In this document: piece after piece, positions 46,817-58,232 of the stretch | Numbering within the stretch: the stretch's first letter is position 1 | Layout: every line of letters begins with the position of its first letter | From: Cornus controversa | Lineage: Eukaryota; Streptophyta; Magnoliopsida; Cornales; Cornaceae | Direction of reading: 5' to 3' | Assembly (NCBI GenBank): GCA_026545225.1 | Contig: CM048846.1 | Location: 40,063,501 to 40,127,500, forward strand | DNA: 64,000 bases | Made by a program: the position numbers and the translations under genes | The notes under the pieces: model-generated | Told to the model about the DNA's origin: nothing | The model's database searches: none | Seen by the model: the letters and a program-made list of their open reading frames with translations, nothing else

Positions 46817-48082
46817 GAGCTGATATTGGCACTCCACCAATATCCTCTGGCACTCCACTACCATCTTTTTGTAAAGTAAAATTACAAAAGTGTTCCTATG
46901 TTATACCATATTTGATTCTTATATTTTTGGTACCCTAACTGCCCTTCCAAATCAAAACTCAATTCTAATTTTATTTTATCTTTAAAAAAAAAAAGCTTTT
47001 TCAACTGCATCCTTGTTATCCCAAGTAATTTGTGATTGATTTTGTTTTTGCTTTTGGTTTACAATATAACAATCCATTTATTACCATCCAGATACTATAG
47101 TTTAGACATTTTTCAATTAAAACTTGTTGTTCGTGTCCCTATCCTATATAACTAAAAGAATCCAAAATTTGAAATATTGTCTTTTTACTCACCAAAAGTG
47201 TAATTTATTTTTCATGTGTCTTATTTATAAAATAACATAAATTAAAAATTAGAAACATATCATAAATTTGTGAACAAACAAAACAGAAAGGAAAGGGGGA
47301 AAAATAAGAAACAAAGGAAGAAAAACATCATATTAATTTTTTTTTTTTTTTTTGAAATTTTGGTGCAAAAGCTCCTTAGCTAAATTAACACAACTACAAT
47401 TGGAAAAGGATTTCATAGAGTCATGTTTTTCTCTTTTCATCTTTTAATTTCTAAAAGTTCCCTATTAAAATAAAAAAAAAGGCTTTCCTTAGTTTCCTTA
47501 AAGAATTATATATCATAACTTTTATTTAAGTGAAATTAAACTTTCTTTTGATTTTAAATACAATTAATTTTTTTCAAATAGGTTTTATTCATTGATATAA
47601 TGTTTGTTTCCAACTCAAATACCTTTTTTAATATTTCTCTAGGTAATCTATTATTAACAACTTCTTCCCAACTTATCTAATCACATAACTTTTATTATCC
47701 AAATGACATGCATTTGATTGATACACTCTAAATCATTATATTGAATCCTAAACTTTTCTACTTCTAAAAAAGATATTGATAAATTGATTCAACAAGAAGA
47801 AATAATATTTTTAAAATCAACTAAAACAATATAGTCTGAAAATTAGGGTTGCATGATTCATAGATTTCTGAAATTTTTTCATGCCAAAAAAGAGAGGGAA
47901 AGTGAGAGAGAAGTTGCAATTTGGAGCCAAGAATTCTAACCTTATCAAATAAAGGCAATTAGGGTATTAAAAATATAAGAATCAAATATTTTATAGTAGA
48001 GAGACACCTTTGTAAGTTTACTTTACAAAAAGATAAGAGTAGAGAGTTAGAGGATATTGGTGGAATACCAATATCAGCTTCC
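46816..48082. mobile_element. MITE with about 125-bp terminal inverted repeats (1.27 kb)
   Basis: The left end GGAGCTGATATTGGCACTCC is mirrored at the right end (complement of GGAAGCTGATATTGGTATTCC). The arms stay similar for about 125 bp, sharing 'caccaatatcctct', 'tctttttgtaaagtaaa' and 'atttgattcttatattttt'. The insertion is in a (TA)n tract, so a duplication such as TATATATAT cannot be told from the repeat; long arms suggest a Mutator-type MITE. The interior (46990-47940) is AT-rich and non-coding. Confidence 0.75.
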
Positions 48083-48186
48083 TATATATATATGTGTGTG
48101 CGTGTGTGTGCGCGTGCGCGCGCGCGTGCTCATAAATTACAAGGGGCTTCAGCCCAAAGGGCCCAGATATGACTTTGTCAAACATG

Positions 48187-48243
<57 letters not shown>

Positions 48244-48345
48244 CGCGCGCGTGCGCATAAAATACAAGGGGCTTCAGCCCAAAGGGCCCAGATATGACTT
48301 TATCAAAACATGTAAATGGGCCCAATTTACAACTGAAAAGTCTAA
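48083..48345 (+). repeat. Tandemly duplicated microsatellite unit
   Basis: Two units each consist of (TA)n, (TG)n, alternating GC runs (gcgcgcgc) and then the unique block 'acaaggggcttcagcccaaagggcccagatatgacttt' (48138 and 48264 onwards). The alternating purine-pyrimidine runs (TG and CG) are the kind of sequence that can adopt Z-DNA. Confidence 0.85.
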
Positions 48346-48739
48346 TAAGCCTCTATTTCGGCAACAGAAATTGTTGCATCCAAATTCATTTTCATCTTCC
48401 ATGTCCAATTAAATAGCAATACAAAAATAATTTTTCAGTCATTTATTTGGCAGTGTGTGTGTGCGCACTTAACTTTATTTCTAATTACATAGAACTATTA
48501 TTATTGTGCATAACTTCATTTCCTTGTTAGCTATTTCAAATCTACAGTCTTAATAAAATTTGAGCTTTAAGATTGATACCTGATCACCCAATAATATTAG
48601 CTATTTGCATGGCCTTTTGGCGCTTCTCTTATATTGTAATATGTTTTGAATAGTGAATGTTATGGTCTTCATATATACACTTATCTTAAAATCACTTAAC
48701 ATAATTTTTCTTAATCTTTTTGATTAAAAACATAGTTTC

Positions 48740-49560
48740 CAATCAACTATATATTCCATGCAAAATTCATTCTCACCTTGAATGTCTAATTAAACAGCAA
48801 TCTCCAACGTCTCCTTATTAGGTTTGTATCTTTCTAACTTTTAAGTTTCCTATTTCTATGTTTGTATGAAGTGATGTTACGTAGAAAATTCTTTTGATGA
48901 ACGAAAAACATCACAACATAATGATTTTATTGAGTACTTTTTTTTCATATAAGAAGAAGAGAAAAAAGAAAGTATTTATGGTAGATATACATATAGGCTT
49001 CCGGCCATACACGCAAAATACAATATATACACACATATAATATGGGGAATCACAAGAATTATTTTGCAATTAATCCTAAGTGAAATACTATTCTTTTATC
49101 TTAATTGCAGGACTACTTTTTATTTAATTGTTTAATATTGGTCTTTGATGCATGCAAATTCAATGTAGTACCTAATTTAAACAAGTAAACTCCAGACAAG
49201 TATCATAAATAAGATAGGAAACTGAAATAAAAAAATAGGCATTAATTAGTTGTTAAGTACATGTATTAAGTATTCAATGAATATCAAGAACTCTTGGAGA
49301 AGTCAAACCATCACCATTAAGATAAAAAAAAAAAAGTTGAATAAACTACAAATTAATTAAAAATTGACATAAACTAAGAAGTTTATAGTTTGATAGTTGA
49401 ACATTGTGACAAACTATTAAACATTGCTTCATCAAAATTCTCCAAAAAACCTAGAAGTACTTTACTTAGAAGACTTGTCCCAATCTAGAAAAAGGATTGG
49501 AGACTATGGGTGTGGAAAAAGTATGTCATTAATTCTTTCCTTTTGCTGCTACGGAAAACC
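48740..49560 (+). repeat. Intron segment duplicated at 63240-64000
   Basis: Shares with 63240-64000, in the same order: 'gcaaaattcattctca', 'tgtctaattaa', 'ttaggtttgtatcttt', 'ctatttctatgtttgtatgaag', 'acataatgatttta', 'attgcagga.tactttttattta', 'tattggtctttgatgcat' and 'gtatgtcattaatt'. The Athila insertion now separates the two copies. It indicates a tandem duplication of intron (perhaps exon-intron) units of the NLR. Confidence 0.75.
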
Positions 49561-49672
49561 TTCTAGGGAGTATCACTTAACTATCAAAAATATCTACAAT
49601 TTGGGATTGTAAGGCTTTATGCCTTTGTTTGGGCCTTGTATAAGCTTCCAAGGATTGCAAGGCTTTATGGCT

Positions 49673-51094
49673 TGATAAGTGTTCAATTCTATGCATTTGA
49701 ACCCTCTTTATTGCATACGTTAGTTCCGTTTTTGCGTTTACCGAGATATGTTTACGGTATTTTTGTGTTTTTGATGTATTGCAGGTATTGGAGTAAATGG
49801 AGCAAAGTTGGAAGTTTTCTGCAGTCAAGAGATGAAATCAGAAACTGTTGCCAAGGCATTTCGATCAATCGAGATGTGGATTTCGATCAATCGAAATTTT
49901 GATTGATCGAAATCTCATTTCGATTGATCGAAATCTCGATCAATCGAAATGCAATTTCGATCAATCGAAATGCTGCAGAGCCCACTTGGCCACTTGCTCA
50001 CCTGCTCTCCCACTTGCAACAAAATTCCCCTTTTTGCACGACTTAAGGGGATTGTCTGACTTGAACAAGACTTTTGGGGGCCTTCTTGATACAAGAGATA
50101 TATATAATGATATATATATATATATGGTGGGCCCAAAGGAGCCAAAAAGCATACAAAAAGCACCAAAAGCCACATATCTCACATCTCTCAACACATACAA
50201 ATCAGAGGAAGAAGAGAGAGACCTTCGGGAGAGGAAGAGGAAGGGCTGAACCAGACCAAGAAGCTTCATTCTCTTCATCAATGGAAGGGTGCAAGGCAAC
50301 CATGAGCAACTAACTCTTCTACTAGGGTGTTGGTTTCAACCCCTAGCCATGTAAACTTGTTCATCTTTGTAACTCTTGGGACTTGTAATTAAATGTTGAT
50401 TATTTAGCCTAGTGATTATGTACACAAATACATTTCTTTTATATATTCATTTGATATGGAATTTATTCTTGTCTTAGAGTAGGTTTTGTCACTTGAATGC
50501 ACAACATTTGCATATTCCACAAGAAGTGCAAATGATGGCTAGATAATGGTGTTTAAATGAATGTGTGATGCTAGTTTGTATAGACCATGCCAAGACAAGG
50601 TAGTTTGGATGCATGTAGTGTTCACTTAGAGAGTAGAGTAAGTAGGTAGTTAGTTAGGTTGAAGAGCTATGCTTGTTGAAGATGGATTATGATAGGTTAG
50701 CACACACATTGATCTTTTGATATGTCATTGAGGTCACAAGCCTAATGACATTGTTAGGCATTTAATTAATGAATCCCTTGCTTGCTACACTTATGAACAT
50801 GTGAATGGCTAGGGGTGGAAACCAACCCTAGTTCTCTCTCCCAACTTTACTCTTTAATTTTATTGTCATTTCCTTTATGCAATAGCTTTAAACACAAAAC
50901 CAAAAACCTGTTTTGTTTGAATTAAAGTAGAATTAATCTTTCTCTATGACAATTAACGACTAGTCCTCGTGGGATCGATACCCTCTATATAGAACCTTAT
51001 CTGCAAAGATTCGTGCTCTTGCGAGTGGTTAAATTATATTTTGATAAAAAGGGCAAAATTAAGCTTGCAATATAATTTAGTTCCGACCACATCA
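49673..51094 (+). repeat. 5' LTR (1422 bp)
   Basis: Carries a cluster of TTTCGATYRATCGAAAT inverted repeats at 49856-49974, one 21-bp unit more than the 3' LTR. A (TA)-rich stretch at 50098-50125 may contain the TATA element. The block 'gggatcgataccctctata' near 50972 is conserved in all Athila-type LTRs of the window. Confidence 0.95.
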
Positions 51095-51100
51095 AAATTT

Positions 51101-51118
51101 TGGCGCCGTTGCCGGGGA
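51101..51118 (+). other. Primer-binding site (tRNA-Asp)
   Basis: TGGCGCCGTTGCCGGGGA, 18 bases complementary to the 3' end of tRNA-Asp(GUC) with CCA, six bases after the LTR. Confidence 0.93.
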
Positions 51119-51381
51119 CTACGGTTTAATTGTCGCCATTGGAAGATTAAATCTGGTTTAATTCTTAGGCTAGAAATTCTTTCATTCTTTTTGTATATAT
51201 CTTGTTCTTATATCTTAAACTTCTTGATTTTAGGTATACCACATTGCGGGCATCTAAAAGAATTCAAATTGGAACCCTTTGTGAGTATAACTTCAAAAAC
51301 TGGTGGTTTGAGTTCATTCACATTCTTTTGTATATATTTTTGTTACTTTTGTGTATAGAGGTGTTGTTCAATTGATAATGC

Positions 51382-54098
51382 ATGCTAGGTAGACGGTCAT
51401 TGTCACTTCCTTTGCTTCCTTGTAATAGTGAACTTGAACGAACACTTAGACGACGTAGAGGAACCTCTAGGGACCCTATTTTGCCTAGGACTGAAAACAT
51501 GGATCCAAATGAGAGACAACCTCCCGGTCTACCTCCTTTTAATCATGAACAACCGCCTCCACCACCACCTCCTCAAGGAGAGTTGCTTATGGACTTTTAC
51601 CTTCCGACTACATTTGAAGTACCTTCGTGTATTCAATTTCCGGATGTAGCGGCAAATCAATTTGAAATAAAGTCCTCCACCCTCAACCTTCTTAACAGCT
51701 TTCACGGTCTTCCTAATGAGGATCCATACCGGCACTTAGATTACTTCTTTTCCGTGTGTTCCACCATTCGTGTACCACACTTTACGGAGGATGATCTAAA
51801 GCTACGTATGTTTTCATTTTCCCTAAAAGATAAGGCTAGAAGTTGGTTCAATTCCCTAGAACCCAACTCAATCCATTCTTGGGCGGAAATGCAAATAGAG
51901 TTCTTAAAAAAATACTTCCCAATGGGTAAGACAAGTGATATTCGGCGAGCAATCACTGGATTCACCCAAATTGACCAAGAACAATTCCATGAGAGTGGGA
52001 GAGGTTAAAAGATCTCTTAAAATCTTGTCCGCATCATGCTGTCCCAAAATGGCAGCTAGTGCAAAGTTTTTATGATGGGGTGAGTGAGCAACATAGACAA
52101 ATGATAGACTCCGCGTGTGGGGGTGGGTATCTTTTGAAAAGCCCCGATGAGGCATGGAAACTTTTTCAAACCCTAAGCAACAATTCAGCTCAACGCTCCT
52201 CCACTAGGAAAGGGAAGGCCACCCAACCTTGTAGAGGAGTGCATGAGATTTCACGGGTAGATGAGGTAGCCATGCAAGTAGAAGCCTTGTCCCGAAAAAT
52301 GGATTTAATCATGAAAAATGGGCTGCCTACTCCTAACCAATCTGTCCAAAATCAGGAGGGATGTTCGTTTTGCTATAGCACTTCGCATTTTGTGCGAGAT
52401 TGCCCTATTGCCGGGCAATCTCCCGATTATGCTCAAAAGCAAGCGAATGCCTTGTACGCTAAACAAATGAATGATCCATATTCGAACACGTACAATCCTG
52501 GTTACAAGAATCATCCGGCTTTTTCATGGAAGAATCAAGAATCAAGTCCCCCTTTCCAAGGGCAAAATTCTTTTAATCCCCAATCTCAACAGCCGCATTA
52601 TAGGCCAAACCCTCAACCTTACAATCAAAGATCTAATTACCAACAACCACCACCTCCTCCGAGAAGCCAAAGCTTTGAAGATCGAGTGATAAGCAATCTT
52701 GAGGCCAACACCCGCTTATTGCAAACTCATTCTCAATCAATCTCTAAGCTAGAAGCCAATGCTCAATCTATGGCTAGGTTAGAAGCTCAAATCGGGCAAC
52801 TAGCTAATGCCTTAAATAGAAGGGAGGAAGGTAAGTTGCCAAGTCAACCGGTGGCGAATCCCAAGGGTGTGCATATGATTGAAGATCCATCATCTTCAAC
52901 TTGTAATGCTCCTCCAGAGCAAGTTCAATCAATCACAACCTTGAGGAGTGGAAAAATCATTAACTCCAAGGTAGGGGAGGAAGAGAGAAAGGAATTTCAA
53001 GAGCAACCTAAAAATCCAAAAGAATCCCAATTAAATCCAAAATTGTTGCCGTTAAATCCAAGTTTGCAAAATACCCCTTCAAATCCAAAAGGAAAGGCAA
53101 GTGAAGTTATGTCACCATCGATTCCAAATCTTGACACCTCTTATGAACCTCCGGTTCCTTTTCCTCAACGATTGAAGGAACCTTCTCATTTCGGGAAGCA
53201 AGGAGAGAAAATCCAAGACATGATGGAGATCTTCAAACAAGTAAAGATCAATCTCCCTCTCCTTGATGCTATTCGACAAATTCCCTCTTATGCGAAATTC
53301 TTGAAGGACTTATGCACTCAAAAGCGCAAATCTAGGAATAATGTTCCTAAGAAAGTCCTCTTAACTGAGCACATAAGCTCCATTTTCCAACACCAAGCCC
53401 CTCCTAAATTCAAAGATCCGGGTGCTCCGACCATTTCGTGCACTATCGGAAATCAATCTTTTGAAAAAGCACTTCTTGACCTAGGGGCTAGTGTCAATTT
53501 GCTTCCATTCTCAGTTTACCAACAACTAGGTTTGGGGGAACTCAAGCATACCACGGTTGTGTTGCAACTTGCCGACCGTTCGGTGAAGCAACCATGTGGC
53601 ATCATTGAGGATGTCATCATTCAAGTGGACAAATTCTATTTTCCGGTGGACTTCATAGTCCTTGACACGGAACCGGTCCAAAATCCGAATCATCATATTC
53701 CTATCATTCTAGGTCGTCCATTCTTGGCCACGGCAAACGCTTGCGTTAATTGCCGTACTGGAGTGATGGACATCTCTTTTGGGAATATGAAAGTCCGCTT
53801 GAACATCTTCAATGCTTCCCACCACACACCCGACGATGAAAGTGAGTGCTTTTGTGTCGATGTAGTGGACGACCTTGTTCAAGAAGCACTTCCTTCTATT
53901 CTTTCCACGGACCCCTTAGAGGCATGCCTAAATCATTTCAACCATGACGATTTTGACATTGAGCAATCCATATGTGAAGTCAATTCCATGCTCGATGTTA
54001 ATACTGTCATGGATTTGCCTAAGTGGAGAGTTCCGAGAGAACCCTTGCCCCCTTTGTCCAAAACTCCCCAAACTCCTTCTTTAATTTCCCCACCATAA
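51382..54098 (+). pseudogene. gag: Gag-protease of the Athila-like element
   Basis: Starts MLGRRSLSLPLLPCN at 51382; the ATG at 51499 (MDPNERQPPGL) is an in-frame alternative. The retrotransposon gag domain covers about 51600-52130. A one-base deletion near 51990 breaks the frame after FHE; the paralogue at the left window edge has the extra base there. Downstream in the new frame are a CCHC zinc knuckle CSFCYSTSHFVRDC (52362-52403), a proline/glutamine-rich linker with SISKLEANAQSMARLEAQIG repeats, and an aspartic protease around LLDLGASVNLLPF (D codon at 53478) and IILGRPFLATA. The D-L-G active site is usual for Athila. An in-frame TAA at 54096-54098 separates it from RT. Two lesions make a full polyprotein impossible without suppression. 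Confidence 0.9.
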
Positions 54099-57014
54099 CT
54101 TGAGCTCAAGCCTCTTCCAGCTACACTCAAGTATGTTATCTTGGGCGCAAATGAGACCCTTCCAGTCATTATTGCTTCCAATCTCACAAATGCTCAAGAA
54201 TTGGAACTCATAAAGGTGCTCAAAGAGCACAAAGAAGCAATAGGATGGAGTGTGATAGATCTTAAGGGAATAGACCCTTCTGTTTGTATGCATCGCATAC
54301 ACTTGGAAGAGGATGCAAAGACCTCAAGGGAGGCACAACGTCGATTAAATCCAAATATGAAGGACGTTGTCCTGAAGGAGGTGGTGAAGTTACTAGATGC
54401 GGGGATCATATACCCCATCTCTGATAGCAAGTGGGTTAGTCCCACTCAAGTGGTTCCAAAGAAGTCTGGTATTACGGTGCAACCTAATGATAAGGGTGAA
54501 TTAGTTCCCCAACGCACCACCACAGGATGGAGAGTGTGCATTGATTATAGGAAATTAAATTCAGCCACTCGGAAAGATCACTTCCCCCTCCCATTCATTG
54601 ATCAAATATTGGAGAGATTAGCCGGGCAAAGCTTTTATTGCTTTTTGGATGGATATTCCGGCTATAATCAGGTTGCTATAGACCCGAGGGACCAAGAGAA
54701 AACCACCTTTACATGTCCCTTCGGCACATTTGCTTATAGACGCATGCCCTTTGGGTTGTGCAATGCACCGGCAACTTTTCAACGGTGTATGATGTCTATC
54801 TTCTCGGACATGGTGGAAAAATTCTTAGAAGTGTTCATGGATGATTTTTCCGTTTTTGGACCTTCATATGAATCATGCCTCCAAAATCTAGCTTGTGTTC
54901 TCAAAAGATGTCAAGAAACCAACCTAATTCTTAGTTGGGAAAAGAGTCACTTTATGGTTCAAGAGGGTATTGTCCTAGGGCATATTGTGTCTAAGCGAGG
55001 AATAGAGGTTGATAAAGCCAAGGTTGAGCTCATTTCCAAACTTCCTCCACCATCCACGGTGAGAGAGATTCGTTCATTCCTTGGGCATGCGGGTTTTTAT
55101 CGCCGTTTCATCAAAGACTTTAGCAAGATTTCTCGGCCTTTGTGTCGCCTTCTTGAAAAAGAGTCTTGCTTTACCTTTGATGAAGCGTGCCTTGACGCTT
55201 TTGAAAAACTCCGCGCCATGCTTACAACCGCTCCAGTTCTAATCCCTCCAAACTGGACTCTCCCATTTGAGATTATGTGTGATGCATCCGACTATGCCAT
55301 GGGTGCGGTCTTGGGGCAACGAGTAGACAAACTGCCACATGTCATCTATTACGCAAGTAAAACCCTTTCCGAAGCTCAAATCAATTATACCACAACGGAA
55401 AAGGAATTGCTTGCGGTAGTATTTGCATTAGACAAATTTTGAGCTTATTTATTAGGTTCAAAGGTCATTGTCTATTCGGACCAGGCTGCCCTCCGGCATC
55501 TTTTGACGAAAAAGGACACCAAGCCTAGGTTGATCCGCTGGATACTCTTGTTGCAAGAGTTCAATTTTGAGATTAGAGACAAAAAGGGAACTGAAAATGT
55601 GGTAGCTGACCACCTTTCTAGAATTCTTGTTGAATCCCTCCATAATTCCATTCCAGTTTGTGAATCCTTCCCGGATGAACAACTCTTTGTCATCTCTCAA
55701 GAAAGTATCCCTTGGTATGCGGATGTGGTTAATTATTTGGCAACCGGTAAAATACCATCTTCTTGGACCAAACAAGAGAAGGATCGTTTTCTCTCCCAAT
55801 CACGATCATATTATTGGGACGATCCTCAATTGTTCAAATACTGCCCCGATCAAATAATTCGTAAGTGTGTACCCAACAGTGAATTCCAAAGCATTCTTAA
55901 ATTTTGTCATACACTCGCTTGTGGGGGACACTTTAGTGCTAAGAAAACCGCAGCAAAAATTCTTCAATGCGGATTTTTCTGGCCGACACTTCATCGGGAT
56001 GCATATTCATTCTGCCGCTCGTGTGAGCGATGTCAGCGCCTCGGCGCGATGTCTCGGAAGGACATGATGCCTCTTAACCCTATTCTTGTCATTGAAATAT
56101 TTGATGTGTGGGGCATTGACTTCATGGGACCATTTCCACCCTCTACTGGTCATGAGTACATACTTGTGGCGGTGGACTACGTATCTAAGTGGATAGAGGC
56201 CGTTGCTACCAAAACCAACGATCACGCAGTCGTGGTTAAATTCATACAAGCTAACATTTTTAGCCGGTTTGGTACGCCTCGGGCCATCATCAGTGACGGA
56301 GGTAAGCATTTCTGTAACCGGTTCCTTCGAACCTTGCTTCTCAAATACTCCGTCACACACAAAGTAGCCACCCCCTACCATCCTCAAACTAGTGGCCAAG
56401 TAGAAGTATCCAATAGGGAGATTAAGAACATTCTTCAGAAAACTGTTCGGCCTGACCGGAAGGATTGGTCATTGCGACTAAACGACGCATTATGGGCATA
56501 CCGAACCGTATATAAAACTCCCATTGGAATGTCACCTTATCGGTTAGTTTATGGCAAGGCGTGCCATCTTCCGGTTGAATTGGAGCATAAAGCTATGTGG
56601 GCCACCAAGACCTTCAATTTTGACATGAAAAAGGCCGGCTCTAATCGAAAGCTTCAATTAAATGAATTGGAAGAATTGCGACATGACGCGTATGAGAATG
56701 CGAAAATCTATAAGGCAAGGTCCAAAGCCTTTCATGATCGTAATATTCAAGTCAAAACATTTTCGCCGGGCCAAAAAGTTTGGTTGTACAACTCGCGCCT
56801 CCATTTGTTTCCCGGAAAACTTCGCTCCCGTTGGGATGGACCATTTTTGGTTAATTCCATCGCCCCCCACGGAGCGGTGGAATTGAAGGACTTGAAAGAT
56901 GGCTCGATGTTCAAAGTAAACGGGCAGCGCTTAAAAGTGTGCGTGGATGACCAAGTCACCACCGAATACGTGGATGTCGTCACTTTGACGGATCCCGTGT
57001 ATTTTGACTCGTGA
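54099..57014 (+). pseudogene. pol: RT-RNase H-integrase of the Athila-like element, one internal stop
   Basis: Same frame as the protease. RT: DAGIIYPISDSKWVSPTQVV, CIDYRKLNSATRKDHFPLPF, catalytic FMDD at 54834-54845. RNase H: MCDASDYAMGAVLGQ (D codon at 55281) and TTEKELLAVVFALDKF. The in-frame TGA at 55440-55442 stands where CGA is likely, a CpG-type C-to-T change, and the frame then resumes [17 protein letters not shown]. Integrase: HHCC zinc region ([11 protein letters not shown] ... CERCQRLG); catalytic D in GIDFMGPF (56118), D in ISDGGKHF (56295) and E in GQVEVSN (56403), giving the D-D35-E spacing; C-terminal [11 protein letters not shown]. It ends at TGA 57012-57014. Order RT-RH-IN shows Ty3/gypsy. 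All catalytic residues are retained. Confidence 0.93.
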
Positions 57015-57179
57015 GCCGATCCGGACGTCGCGCCATAGACGTGTAAGGTGGCGACGCCATGGTCGCTATCAAGCTTCCATGGTGTCCCTTTAATCCAAAG
57101 TAGGTTTGTATCTAAGCAATGTAGTATCTAATTCCCCAATATCCAAGTCTCTGAAGCATATTTTAAACTGACTGTTTTT

Positions 57180-57572
57180 GAGCATTTCGATTGATCGAAA
57201 CCAAGATTTCGATCAATCGAAAATTTCGATTGATCGAAATTTTGGTTTCGATTGATCGAAAAATTGCAGAGATTTGCCAAGTCCAAAGTCCCGAGAGGTG
57301 ATATTCTTCGATTGCACTTCGATAGGTCTTTGATCGATCGAAACTTTCGATTGATCGAAATGGGATTTCGATTGATCGAACTAAAAGTTCGATTGCATCA
57401 ATTAAATGTTCGATTGATCGAAGTAAAAATGTGATTTAGGGAAGGAATGTTCGATTGATCGAAGAGACAATCTCGATCCATCGAAGTTAGTTTCGATTGA
57501 TCGAAGCAAGATTTCGATCAATCAAAATTTCGATTGATCGAAATGCACATTTCGATCAATCGAAATGCACGC
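57180..57572 (+). repeat. Array of TCGATTGATCGAA inverted-repeat units
   Basis: About sixteen exact or near copies of a short self-complementary motif (TTCGATTGATCGAA and TTTCGATCAATCGAAA) in under 400 bp between pol and the env-like ORF. The same motif forms the cluster in the LTRs (49856-49974, 61460-61552) and in the solo LTR at 26403-26492. Confidence 0.9.
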
Positions 57573-58232
57573 GGAGCCTGCACGTGAGCCGAAAATCTAT
57601 TTAAACCGTTGGGCTTCCCTCCCATTTTAAAAGACCATCCGACTTCTTCTCTCCCTCTGTGCGATCCAAGCCCTCTCCAAGCACTCCCGAGCACTCGATC
57701 TTCCATTCCCGATCATCCGCCGCCATCCGACGCAGTCCGATCCGCCGCAAGCATCTGCGCGATCTTCTCTTCGCGGCTGCGCGTGGAGTTTTCTTCGGTT
57801 GAGCCGTTCATCTTCTTCCTCACGAGGTAAGTGATGCATGGCTACTTTTTGTTTATTCTCTCGCCATTTTTGATAGTTTTACAGCGGAATAAACATAGTT
57901 AGATCATGTTGGGGTGGATGGTTGCGAGTGCGATGTCCGAATCCAGTTTTTGTGGGTTTCGGGGGGGGGGGGTAGGAATTCAAGCAGGAGTGGGATTTGG
58001 CATTTTCTTCATTTCAAACGCTTAGTGTTCGGTGTATAACCGTGGCACCTTCGTTTCGGTTGCGCCCGTTCACATTGCCTCTTCGAGTGCAACTTTTTGC
58101 ATTTTTGTCAGTACCTTGGACTAGGACTTCATTTTTATTTTTATTCTTTTAGTCTAGTAGTAGTTTAACTTTCTTCTTATTCATCTTTTATTTACGTACC
58201 TTTTGGAATCCAGTGCAGACTGTTCCGCGGCC
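57573..58232 (+). promoter_or_regulatory. Likely leader and intron of the env-like transcript
   Basis: A pyrimidine- and C-rich stretch (57610-57826) ends in CACGAG|GTAAGTG, a near-consensus plant donor at 57827. The next good acceptor is TTTGGAATCCAG at 58202-58213 (or GCAG at 58215-58218), shortly before the ATG at 58233. The interval of about 390 bp is T-rich like a plant intron. This suggests the env-like ORF is expressed from a spliced or separately promoted RNA. Inference only. Confidence 0.45.

Noticed and set aside
49424-49612. ORF containing KNLEVLYLEDLSQS as a possible next LRR exon of the NLR
   Set aside because: There is no acceptor nearby, the context is a duplicated intron segment, and the second copy at 63900-64000 does not preserve the frame.
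49636-50313. ORFs inside the Athila LTR (also 61273-61893 and 26130-27218)
   Set aside because: They follow the inverted-repeat motif and (TA)n tract in several frames, occur in every LTR copy and are chance frames of LTR or TRIM sequence.
57180-57572. CRISPR-like array
   Set aside because: The units are self-complementary, irregularly spaced and part of a plant retrotransposon; there are no constant spacers and no cas genes.
58203-58232. Ten extra codons at the start of the env-like ORF
   Set aside because: They begin with TTG and overlap the predicted splice acceptor; the ATG at 58233 has a good context.
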